Assembly (NCBI GenBank): GCA_030685235.1
Contig: MU839186.1
Coordinates: 62,001 to 126,000, forward strand
Direction of reading: 5' to 3'
DNA from: Copromyces sp. CBS 386.78
Lineage: Eukaryota; Ascomycota; Sordariomycetes; Sordariales; Sordariaceae
Length of the DNA: 64,000 nucleotides
This document shows positions 26,487 to 36,892 of the stretch, one piece after another. The notes below the pieces were generated by a model. That model had not been told where the DNA came from. It ran no database searches and saw nothing but the letters and a program-made list of their open reading frames with translations. Made by a program: the position numbers and the translations under genes. Positions within the stretch are counted from its first letter, which is position 1, and each line of letters opens with the position of its first letter.

Positions 26487-27167
26487 GAGAAAGTCTAACC
26501 GTACAGTCACGAATGTCTATCCGTACGGTGATCTACTTTTTCCCTCACACATATCCCTAACCCTCGCGCGGCCACAGATGTCACATGTATTCTTTCGAAA
26601 ATTTCGCTTAGAAATCTGGGCATTACCATTCTTTCATACGTAACATCAGACCGCAGTGCCCAAACCAGATACGCACCTGTCACGGCTGTCACGGCTGTTA
26701 TAGCTGTCAGCGATTGTCACAGCTGTCAGCGATTGTCACGGCTGTTAGTAACTGTTACGGCTGTTAGTAATTAGCTATCAGCGATTGTCATAGCTATTAG
26801 CGACTATTACGGCTGTTACGGCTGTCACGGCTGTTACGGCTATCATGGCTATTAGCGATTGTCACGGCTGTTAGTGATTGTTACGGCTGTCAGTGACTGT
26901 CACGGCTGTTAGCAATTGGCTGTCAGCGATTGTCACGGCTGTCAGCGACTATCACGGCTATTACGGCTGTCAGTAACGGCTGTCAGCGTACGTGTGCTGT
27001 ACAGGGGTTAGAATATATAATAGGCTGTAATTTGGAGGCTTAGCGGTCACGGTACGAGCGAAACTAGTGCTAACGGGGAGGGAACGGCAAGGTTAGGGAT
27101 ATGTATAGGAGAAAAAAGTGGATCACCGTACGGATAAACATTTGTAACCGTACGGTTAGACTTTCTC
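26487..27167. mobile_element. Non-autonomous inverted-repeat DNA element with internal minisatellite, 681 bp
   Basis: Terminal inverted repeats of about 50 bp start GAGAAAGTCTAACCGTAC and differ by a handful of transitions. The flanking duplication is a perfect 8 bp, TTTACTAA (26479-26486 and 27168-27175), and the empty site is seen in B1 near 13,305. The terminal hexamer and duplication length are shared with the element at 15490-15904, although the rest of the inverted repeats differ. There is no transposase frame; the centre is filled by a minisatellite. CpA and TpG are much more common than in the surrounding B2. Confidence 0.85.
26679..26988. repeat. Minisatellite of GTCACGGCT / GTCAGCGATT-type units
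   Basis: About 310 bp consist of alternating 9-11-bp units (CACGGCTGT and CAGCGATTGT or CAGTGACTGT), arranged loosely in pairs of about 20 bp. Differences between units are nearly all C to T in a CpA context (CAC to TAC, CAG to TAG) plus G-to-A equivalents, the pattern left by RIP. Confidence 0.8.
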
Positions 27168-27757
27168 TTTACTAAAAGGTAGTAATAATATTATTTTAAA
27201 TAGTAATTTACTAATAAACGGCTTTAAAGGAATTTTAAACGGCGTTAATAAATATATTAATTTAAATGAAGTCCGCGTAAACTAATTATACGAAAATAAT
27301 AATAACGTAAAGGAAAATAACGTATTAAACGAGTTTAGAAGCGGTATTAAAGATTTCTTCCGTTATTAAGTTATTTGGGCGCTAAGATACAGTACTGTTA
27401 AAGGATTCGGTAATATTCTCAAAAAACTATTCGTATTTAGAACCGACGATAGCGTTAATCGTAGAAATAGCGACGTTAAAATTAATAATGGGAATCGATA
27501 TTTATAATAATTAATTTAATTAATATATAGTATATTTATTTACTACTTTATAACGTAAACGGAATTTATTAATTACCTTATAACTAATTGCGATATAACG
27601 AAAAAGAAGTATAATTGCGATACAATAAAAGAGAAATATAATCGTTATATAACGGATTTTTAATTTTAATTGCAAGTTCGTCGGAAATATTTATAATGGC
27701 GGCGATGAATTTATTTTAAAGTATACGCGCGTAGCGTAATAGAAAAATACAATTAAT

Positions 27758-27988
27758 TATTACGGGGTAATACCGTTAGGGGTGAAATAAAATAAATGTA
27801 ATTATACGAAGAAGGAAAGAAGGAGAGGAGGGAGGAGTATAGTTTAAATATAGGGTAGGCTATACTGTACCCGGATCTAGACCGAGGCCTACTAGTGCGT
27901 ACGTGCATGCGGTCTTATTAGCCAATAGCTAATAGATTCGATTATGCAGTGCCTAGTACTATGTGCCATCATAGGTAATCCTATGATA
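27758..27988 (-). repeat. LTR of family B, copy 3 (5' LTR of B2)
   Basis: This LTR of 231 bp is slightly shorter than the two B1 copies (241 bp) and more diverged. It marks the right end of B2; its partner 3' LTR should lie outside the window beyond A1. The bases right of 27988 are not family B sequence. Confidence 0.83.
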
Positions 27989-30310
27989 AAATAACTACCT
28001 TTCTTACCTCTTAATAGAATCCTTAGCGCTCCCGCCGTATAGATTTATATTATTCGAGTAGACTACTCTAATCTTTAATCTTATTTAAAATTAAATTAAT
28101 TACTATATTCTATTTAATACGAAATTTATTAATAAGGTATAATTTTACCCTTTTATTCTAAGCCTTATTTTATTACTTAGTTTTATACGTATTAAATTAC
28201 CTTCGTAGAGTAATCTATTCAATATTAAGATTTTTCTTATACTAGCGTAGCTTCTTTTTGGTACGTAATTCAATTCTATAATATTCATCTACTATTATAC
28301 GAAAACGAATATTACTAATTTTAATAAAACTAGTACGAATAATTAGACGGTTAATTATACGGCTTTCTCTTTGTACTACCTCTTCTAATTGCCTCCTCTT
28401 TTTAAATTTCTATCCTTCTATACTAATAACCCCTATTAATACAATTACTTTAATAAACTTATCCCTTTTAAATATAATATATTTAATAATAAGGTTGAAA
28501 GGAGTCTTTGCAATAATAAATTTAAATAACCCTTATTAAACGTACGTATCGTACCTTGAAATTATAATTATATTAAGAAGGGGGGTTATTACTTTTACCT
28601 AATTTTTTTTAAAGCGTAGTATTAATAAGGGTATTAAAATACTATAATTAATATAAAGATTAAGAGCGCTAAACTATTTAAAACGTTTACGTAAAATTAG
28701 ATTTATAGGGCCCTTCTCCTTCTTCTATACTTGCAATTAGGTTCGATTATCTATAATTTCCCTTAATTCAAACCAATTTTATTCGTTTTTAATTATAATA
28801 TATCCTTTTTTTTTAAAAAAAAAACTAGGGTTAACTACTAAAATAAAGGGATCCTATAATTTATTGAATACAATAAAAGGTTTATATAGATAGAAATTAT
28901 ACTTTACTTATACGGATTATATAATCGACTACTTGAAAAATTCGCTTCGAATATAAAATAGCCTATCTAAAAAAGAGAGTTTAATATACTCTATATTACT
29001 ATACATTATCGTTTTAAGGATATCTTTTTAGTAATAGTACTTATAAATTTAAAATACCTTAACGTCGAAAGGTTGAAGGATATAGGTCGAATAAGGGGGG
29101 AAGAGAAAAAGGATAACGTTATAACGGCGGTATTATTTATAAAATTCGATAATATAATAATTACTATAATTATTTAATAGTAAAAGACGCTTCTCTTCCT
29201 TATTGAAAGGACGAAAATATTCCTCCTAATAATCAAACTAATCGAAGGCAAATTGGTTATTTATATAACCGCTGGGAAAAGTAGCAATAATAGAATAACT
29301 ATTAAAACAGTTATTAATATAATTTTCGCTAATATTAATATTAAGAAGGATAATAAAAGTAAGTACCGTACGGTTAAAAGCAAAAATATATTTAATAACC
29401 GTTATTAACTTACGTACATTTAAGTTTAGGGTATATATAATTAATATTTTAACGTAAAACTATATAATATAGGACTTAAATTATATACCAATTCTAAACC
29501 TAGATTCATCCCTATTCTATATATTATCTAGTATAATACTATTCTTATTAACCGTCTCTTTCTACAATTCAAATACCTCCTCTATACTTATTCGAAATTA
29601 GATTACTTTGTATACTTATACTATCGACTTTATACGTACGGATTTGAACTCTAACCGAATTATAAATATATAAACCTATTACCGGTTAACGTCGATATTA
29701 CAGCCGTTAGTACAGGTAAATTACTTTATCGTACGTATAATTTCCTAGTTTATAACCTTATATCCTAATTAAAATAATTAATTAACGAATAACAATAATC
29801 GTAGATAATCGATGGTAATTAACGACTACAGGTACTAATTAATAAATATTTACGTATTAACCCAAATATATAATACGAGCTCCTCCTCTTTAATTAATTT
29901 TTTTACTCCCGTATTTTATAACCGTAATTTGGCACCTTTCGAACGATTAACAGTAGTATAATAGTTAGCGTTATAAATTCTCGCCGCAGTAGCGACCGTT
30001 TTGAACTTTCTATTTTCTAAAGTACTAATAACTAGATCGATACACTATTTATTCGAAAAGCTAGCAAAAAAGTTACTAACGAGCTCTATTATATACAATT
30101 TAATAGTAAGGTAACTAAATTATCGATAGATTAAATATTAAGCTTTAAGTATAAAATAATAATATACGAATATACTAAACGGTCAACGACAATTAGATTA
30201 CCCGCTACTTATACCCCGCACGCGATTTTAAAAGGCGGTGAACTAAGGTAGCCAATCAAATTTATACTAATTATATTATTTATATTATTTTATAATAAAT
30301 ACTAAAGGAT
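27989..30310. other. Unclassified RIP-mutated AT-rich block
   Basis: This stretch has the same TpA-rich, CpA/TpG-poor composition as the retroelements and no open frame of 60 codons. Translation through stops did not give me a family I recognise. No LTR pair, inverted repeat or target duplication was found at its ends. It probably derives from an older repeat, perhaps with more than one source. Confidence 0.5.
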
Positions 30311-31277
30311 TTACGACACCCCTAGATTAGTAAGTTGAGTGTTTTGGCAGTTCGTGATGGATTTATACGGTCGTGTAAGTCGGGTTGTTTATGGTAGGTA
30401 TGTAAAAAAACGGTGGTATATCGATTTGCTAACAAAATGTAGGGTTGTGCCATGTACCGAATTTTTTTCGCGAATCAATCTACATTCGCGATTCAATCTA
30501 CCTAACCCCGTGCCAGCACGGGGTCAGACTGAGGCGTTTCTAGCCCTGACGAGTATGTCATCCGTGCTCCATGGTACCTTTAGCTTTCCAGCGAGGCCAT
30601 CCTTTGCACTTCAAGCTGAACAGCTAAAACGTCAGACCTTCACGCCGTCAACCTTAAGTCTCGTTGTTCTCCAAGGACTACTTATCAAGCAATTGTCTCC
30701 GAGTGACTGATGTGGAGTTCTGCAGCAAGTGTTTTGTCGCTAACATCCGCAGTGGCGTTCGAGGGTGGAAGTTACTCGGACTTCCACTATTCCAGTGGAG
30801 CGACCGCGGCAGGAAATCGTTGGATGAATAAGCCCCAAGATCTGTACAAGAAATCAAAGAGCGACAGGCAGATGAAGGATGTAGAATACAAGCGTTTTCT
30901 GTATCACCCTACGTAGTTTCAAACATGTGCACTGTATTTCTTGTTCTCGGCAACCAGTCGGGCAAGAGTCATGCTTGGATGCTGCTTTCCCAGTGGGCAA
31001 TCCTTCCACGACAGTTGATGCTGTGACGCGAGATCGAAAATCTTGCTTCCAAAAACGTCACCCTCACGACAACAACCATCTTCTCGCCCTCTCGCATTCG
31101 ACCATCCGCACACAGTGAACGCAACCCGCATCGCAAATTAGACGTGCCGCTCAGCAAGCAACCCTCATTGCTGCCGACCATCAACACCTCCGACCTCGTC
31201 TATCGAACACCAGCGACTGTGCAAATCAAACTGCACAGTCAGGCGCATTGCCACCAGGGTTCACTTAAAAGTCCTTT
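30311..31277. other. Boundary and upstream region of the F-box gene
   Basis: Composition switches here from AT-rich to balanced. The stretch holds a near-repeat of CGCGAATCAATCTAC / CGCGATTCAATCTAC (30469-30500) followed by a perfect 9-bp stem with a 2-nt loop at 30505-30524. Open frames of 123 and 68 codons (30339-30710, 30710-30916) have no protein signature I recognise. The 31,000-31,277 part is the likely promoter and 5' leader of the next gene. Confidence 0.5.
30505..30524. repeat. Perfect inverted repeat ACCCCGTGC-CA-GCACGGGGT
   Basis: Nine paired bases around a two-base loop lie about 200 bp inside the edge of the RIP-mutated block. It could be a transposon end, a structured RNA element or chance; nothing in the neighbourhood decides. 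Confidence 0.5.
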
Positions 31278-34200
31278 ATGCACCCAGGCTCGACCGAGAC
31301 TCCTGTATCGTTACCCCGGGATCCAAATCCAATATTTTCCGACCAAGCCGCCCAACATGGCTCGCCTCGCTCCCAGCCAAGCTCCCCAGATGACGCCTCT
31401 CCCCACGAGAGCATCTTTGGCGGAGATGTCGCTTCTGGGAGTGACGATGGCCACCGCTTTGATCAAGACTTTGGCCGACTGAGGGCTGCCGACTATGTCT
31501 CCGCCGCCCAACCTGGTATGACTGCTGGTCAACGCATCGCTGAATATGAGAACGCCTTACTGCTGTCCCGACAGCATACTCCGCATACCTTGGCATTTCA
31601 AGTCGTTAAGAAGACTTCTTCCTTGCCGGGACGTGTCAAGTTGACAGACTTTCCTAATGGTATGTACATCCGCGTCGCGTGGTCGATGTCCTCATTATGC
31701 TAGGCTTGTAGCTTACAGATGCTTTATCAGAAATCCTGACCCATATCCTATCGCATCTGCACCCCGATTCCCACGGAGACGTCGCTCTGGTCTCGAAGCG
31801 CTTCTACCATCTCGTTGCGGCCCCATATGCCTGGCGCAGAGCCTTCCTGCGCAACTTTCCTGACCAAGAATCGCTCCTCTCGGCAAAGAAAAAGAGCGAG
31901 TTCGCCAACGAAGATGGAGAGGTGGACAGAATTCGCTCCGAGTCTCGGTACTTTGCCAGACTGAGCGCCATGGCCACCTGGCGTAGCGAGTTTCTTCTCC
32001 GCACCCGGCTGCTGAGGAGCGTGTCCCGCGGGAAACCGGACGGCTCCTCGCAAATGACCATCCACTCAGGAAAGAAGGCAGCTGCCGTTCTGACGTATAG
32101 CCCAAGGCTTTCCTGGATGGTCACTCATCTGCATGCCGTGTTCTCGGGTAATCGGAACGGGCCGCGGGTGATGCATGGGTCTAGAGATATAGGAATGGCG
32201 TCTGTCAGTGATCCTACGACTGGGAAAATCGAGAAGCTGGGTATGGATGACCAGTTTCAGTTCCAGCAGCTGGATGAAGTGCATCCCGGTCTCGTGTACT
32301 ATGGAATGGGGGACGGACCGGCAGCACTCCCCAACGTCATCGATGTCAGTCAGCCCTATGGTCTAATCGGCGCTGAAGCGTTCCCTGGTGGTCGGGTCTA
32401 CTTCAAACCACAAGGTCAACTGCGCGGCCGATTCCTGGGAATCGTGCCGGAAACCGTCGATGACGAGCCTGAGGTCCCCAAAATTCCCGAGCTCTTAGAT
32501 GCCGTCTGCTCCGTTTGGATCGCAAAGTCGCCCAATGTACCGACAGCGACCGACTCGATGATTGGTATGTTCACTGGCTCAACGCTCGGCATAGTGACTG
32601 CTTATACCCTTGGTTATGAAATCTCGGGTCGCCGCGTCGGCAACCGGGTTGGCGAGATCACCGCACGCTGGGTGCTCAGTCCTGGCGTGCCTATTGTGGA
32701 CATCAAGGTCGATGACAACTACAACCTGAGACGCAAAGGCATGAACAGGGTCTGGGCTGTGGCTCTGAACGCACTCGGAGAAGTTTTCTATCTCATCCAG
32801 ACGCCGACTCCTTCTCCAACCCGTGGAAAGTCGACAACTCTGCTCAAGGATGCCTGGGATGCCGGACGCACTGCTTATTGGGAGATGATCGAAGCGACTC
32901 GACGTGCCGCAACTCCTGATGATTTCGACAAGAACGCAGTTGATGGTTCATACTCACCGCGTACATCCGCAAGTTTCATGAATCTGAGCAAGCCACAGAT
33001 TGTTGCTGAGGCGCGAGAGATAGAATCTTTCTTCCGCCGTAAACCAGCTGATTTTCGGAAGGCTTGCTTAGGCTGGGACATGCAGCGGAAACTCGAAGTT
33101 GACTTTGCTGCCGGAGATGAAAGTGGCGGCGAGGCCATTTTCAAGATTGATTGCGGTTTGGAGGAAGGCGTGCCTCCTGCCATTCGGAGATATGTCAGAC
33201 ACAAGACAAGCCCGGTGGTCAGTCCGGAGAAGGTTGCGGCCTTGTTGTCTTCAGCACCCACAGCCTCCATCTTTGGAGGTACGGAGACGCCGAAAAGCTT
33301 CGATCATGTTCCTCAGTATACCACCGGCGATGGAGAGAAGCCTATGGCGATTTATGCTTCCAGCGAGTCACCCTCAACTTCAGCCACGCCCGCGGGAGAC
33401 ATTATCAACGGTTGGTCTGTCACCGACTACAAGCTTAAGATGCCTCTTGGTGCAGAAATCACCGCAAGCGCGATTGATTTGTCGCATTATGCTGTCATGG
33501 CAGCATTTGAGGACCCTCTTTGCTTCGAGAATGATGGAAGTGGTGCCACGTCCCAGGAGATTCCTGGTCGCCGCGCCCGCTATCTTGCTGTTGGAACCAG
33601 CACCGGCTCAGTGAATGTGTGGAACATGCGAGATCACCATTCTTCCCATGTGGTGAAGCCCTTGCGGGTAATTCAGACCGACTCACCCGCCATCTCGAGT
33701 CTTGCCCTTTCAGCTCTTTATCTACTTCACGGCGGCACTGACGGTGTGGTCCAAGCATGGGACCCGTTGGCTTCAACAAATGAGCCTATCCGAACCCTCA
33801 ATGCAAAGATGTTGGGCCGGATCCTTCGTCCCATTCTCTCACAAGCTCCCGCGATGGAACGGAATGTCTACTCTGCTGTTCGTGCCATCTTCTTGGATCC
33901 TGATCCGACCGTCCTTCGAGGTGTGTCGGCATGGGGCAACAACATCAGGTTTTGGTCTTACAGCTCCACGAATCAAACCCCAGGCCGGAAGCGACGCCAC
34001 CGACACAACGATGTCCATGGCCGGCTTACCAGTCGTAGGACCAGCCACCACGTCTCTGGCTTCATTGCCGCGGAAGAGGCGGAGCTTATTCACGAGGAGG
34101 AGACGCGCACTCGCGAGATGGCTCGGCTCCGTTCGCGGTTTGGACAGGGCTTGGCAGATATGACCGAGGAAGAAGCACTTCTTTATGCCCAATTGGTTTC

Positions 34201-34930
34201 CGAGGAGGACTTCATCAAGCAAGAGTCGCTTCGGTTGGCAGCTGAGGCAGAGATGAGATCAACTGCTGATGAAGAATGGGAACACTTGCCGTCAACGGGA
34301 AGCAGCGCTGACCAGTTTACACCGGAAGCCAGTCTTCCTGGCGCTAGCCCTAGTGTGACGGGAAGCGGCGCAAATCTCCCAACTGTCAACGAAGAGTCAG
34401 AGGAGGAAATGATTCAACGCGCTATCCGCCTGTCACTGCTTGAAAGCGGCGGCGGCGTAGATGATGGTGCTGCAGTGGCACCAGCACCGGCACCTGAACC
34501 AGCAGTAATGGCAGAAGCAGAGCAGTACCCTCCTCGCAGCCCGAGTCCCCTACCCGAGTTCTCGATCAAGGTAAAGCCCTTGAAGGGCAAAGGAAAGGGC
34601 AAGCAACTTTATGTTGCAACTGGATCCTCCTCATCTCACTTCCCCGAGACCGATTACACCGACGGCTCGGCCTTCGGACTGGATCCTTCCGACATCGCCT
34701 ACGATACCGCCCCGGCAACAGCAAGTGCAACCGTCGATTTTGGCACTGATCTTGATGATGATCTGGCTCTTGCTTTGAGGTTGAGCTTGGAGGAGGAGCA
34801 GGCTCGCCAGAGCCGGATGGCACGTCAGAACGATATGGCTATGGGTTCTGAAGTTCGACACGCGTTGGAGAATTCGGAAGAGTTCCCGAGGTTGGGTGTG
34901 AAGGGGAAGGGTAAGGGCAGGATGATTTGA
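31278..34930 (+). CDS. ufo1: F-box/WD40 protein with C-terminal ubiquitin-interacting motifs (Ufo1-like)
   Basis: Exons 31278-31659 and 31719-34930 (59-nt intron, GTATGT..CAG) give 1,197 residues. The intron splits the F-box: after joining, residues about 122-170 read LTDFPNDALSEILTHIL and then VSKRFYHLVAAPYAWR. WD-like strands lie at about 745-870 (GTSTGSVNVWNM, GGTDGVVQAWDP, WGNNIRFWSY). Three UIM-type helices follow: EEEALLYAQLVSEED (about 942), EEMIQRAIRLSLLES (about 1022) and DDDLALALRLSLEEE (about 1140). Lys/Gly tracts (KGKGKGK) occur near the end. Yeast Ufo1, an SCF substrate receptor, has the same F-box, WD40 and three-UIM order but is much shorter. The expected role is substrate recognition in an SCF ubiquitin ligase. 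The domains are seen directly; orthology is inferred. Confidence 0.85.
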
Positions 34931-35088
34931 AGGGGTTATGCGGTCAATGCGATGGAATGTAGATGTGTGTGCAAGTTGTTGTGTGTTGGTGCTTGGAAAG
35001 TTGGAAGTTCGCTTTGTCGTAGTTGGCTTTGATCGTATCGCTCTGGAGCATCTTCAGGTTGGTACATCATAGGGCAACTGGCTTATCG

Positions 35089-35128
<40 letters not shown>

Positions 35129-35354
35129 TTAAAAAAAAAAAAAAAAAAAAGTTAAAAAAGTTTATAATTCAAATGTTGGCAAAGAGTTTTTTTTTTTTAT
35201 TGATCACAAACCGCCCCCGGGACGTTTACTAGAAAAATTANNNNNNNNNNGTTGGTGGTTGGAATTTTTGTTTGTGGGTTTTTGGTTTTTGGGTTTTTTT
35301 GTTTCGCTGTGGTGCATTTTACGTGTGGTACATCATTGGGCAAATGGCTTTTCG

Positions 35355-35388
<34 letters not shown>

Positions 35389-36550
35389 CAAAGCCCTCTA
35401 TGAGGATGAATAGAAGCGCAGAGTTGTTTGAAGCCTCTTCGGATTGATTTTTTGCGCAATCCACCATCCACCATCCGATGACTTTGGGGCGGTGAGTCGC
35501 ATGTGCACCTTCCTCCTCCATTTGGCAGGTCTCTAAGCGGCTGCCTGGCTTGTCACGAAACAAATGGGAAGGAATAGGTACCTCTAGGGAGTTAGCGCTC
35601 GGCTTTGTGAAGGCCCGGGGTGTAAAGCCGGCAAGTACGGCCGATTGACTTGTGCAAGGAAGGAGCTCGACACAATGTCGTACGGCCCGCAGTGACTGAA
35701 CCGTGCCTAGCAGGTACATCATGGATGGTTGAACAGGCATTCTCCCCAGACGGTGAGGTCTCATCTGCATCCGAATTTGCGAAAACCAAGACGTTTCAGG
35801 TGTTGTACAGATAAAGGGGTCCGAGTTCGAGAGATACAGAGACGGGGTGTTTCAACCCTGCCTATTCAGAGTTCCTATGCGAATACACGACGATAGTGAT
35901 CTCATAGGTATACATGATATTATAAAGATGAAAGTAGGTCTTTCTTCCAACATGTCTGTATGCTTCGCGGGTTATCTCCCTCCTCCCAATCTCGTACTGA
36001 ACTTGTACTGAACTTGTTCACTCAATTCCTTTTCATATGACGTGACAGACGACCTACCTTCACCATGGAGCCACTAATCAAGAATAATATGTTCTACTGA
36101 AAAGAATGGGCCACGATCAAAATGCGTGGGCGTGGACCAAGAATATTTCTGGAAGCCAGATGTTGTCAAACGGTTTCCCTGGCTTGGAGTCATCCCTTTG
36201 ATTTTGAGTATATGCTGTGAGTACACTGCTACTACCTCCTAGAGTTAGGCATCGATCAAATTCAGCAAAGCTAACTACTACCTACGGCCACTTGCAGGCA
36301 CCGGAGTCGCCGTTGGGGTAGTCCTCGAAGCGACCAAAAGCCTGACAAGGACTGGACCGGGCTGAGGCAACCGGGTATTCTTTTGGCTTATACCTCGACA
36401 CTCGCAAACTTTTTGATGGGGGATCCAGGTTCAAGGTGCACTTCTCGCCCGGATTTTCATATGTGGTTCTAGAATTTCAGGCCAAGATCCTATTCGGATC
36501 TCCGGGGCATCATGCGATAACTGTACTTTGACTGTTAAGGTGAGCGATAA
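34931..36550. other. 3' flank of the F-box gene, homopolymer tracts and intergenic DNA
   Basis: This stretch holds the 3' UTR, long poly-T and poly-A tracts (35090-35150, 35356-35388) and the assembly gap. From 35,400 on there is non-coding-looking sequence. A weak protein-like piece at about 36,170-36,230 (RFPWLGVIPLILSI, plus strand) may belong to the decayed gene that follows. Confidence 0.5.
35241..35250. other. Assembly gap (10 N)
   Basis: Ten undetermined bases are present. Sequence right of the gap (35251-35390) is a degraded-looking copy of sequence left of it (about 34985-35110), so the gap and its right flank are probably an assembly artefact. Confidence 0.95.
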
Positions 36551-36892
36551 TTGATACCTGTCAATATCATTGATCCCATCCTGGATTACTCCATGTTTGA
36601 ACACCATCGAACTCTCGGTTCCTTCACAGAGGCTGACTTCATTAAGCCATTTCTTCAGGCCTGAGGATTCGACGTCACGAACTGCACAGCCTACAGGGAA
36701 GACCACTACGCTTACAACATCACAAAGACTGTCGGCCCATACCGAACCGGTATATTCCAGTCGGATGTTGTTGCCTATCCTAGCCCAACTACACTCCATC
36801 TCCAACTGTACCTCGACTCCTCAACATTACCTCGAGGCGAAAAGTCTCTCTCGGGTGTAATGGCTACCTTGAAACACACACTTGCTACCTGA
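36551..36892 (+). pseudogene. Decayed or partly spliced gene fragment, unknown family
   Basis: One frame is protein-like on both sides of a single stop. Codons 36551-36661 include DYSMFEHHRTLGSFTEADF and end KPFLQA. A TGA follows at 36662-36664. Then 36665-36889 includes GFDVTNCTAYREDHYAYN and TVGPYRTGIFQSDVVAYPSP before TGA at 36890. The composition (Tyr, Asp, Pro, N-glycosylation-like NCT and NIT sites) looks like an extracellular segment. Upstream, RFPWLGVIPLILSI near 36,175 could be its membrane segment. I do not recognise the family. It may be a pseudogene with a point stop, or a gene whose introns I have not resolved. Confidence 0.4.

Larger units (their letters stand above)
25294..27757 (-). 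mobile_element. Element B2, fragment 3 (gag and 5' leader)
   Basis: This fragment is collinear with about 12,110-13,873 of B1 and includes the zinc-knuckle region near 25,480-25,570. It is interrupted by the inverted-repeat element at 26487-27167. Summing the three B2 pieces, removing the small insertions and adding the missing 3' end gives about 7.3 kb, which agrees with B1. Confidence 0.85.

Noticed and set aside
26679..26988. Regular short repeats that might be read as a CRISPR array
   Set aside because: Units are 9-11 bp, contiguous, with no spacers of even length and no cas genes; the genome is eukaryotic. It is a minisatellite in a transposon.
1..30310. AT-rich 30-kb block as a centromere candidate
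   Set aside because: All but 2.3 kb is explained by four retroelements and two small insertions, and the window does not show how far the block extends. Composition alone is not evidence of a centromere.
30339..30916. Two adjacent plus-strand open frames (123 and 68 codons)
   Set aside because: No domain, no splice logic joining them, and they overlap the hairpin region; probably chance frames in the F-box gene's upstream region.
31922..34930. 1,002-residue frame taken as the complete F-box gene
   Set aside because: Its first ATG lies downstream of the F-box; the 31278 exon and the 59-nt intron restore the domain in phase.
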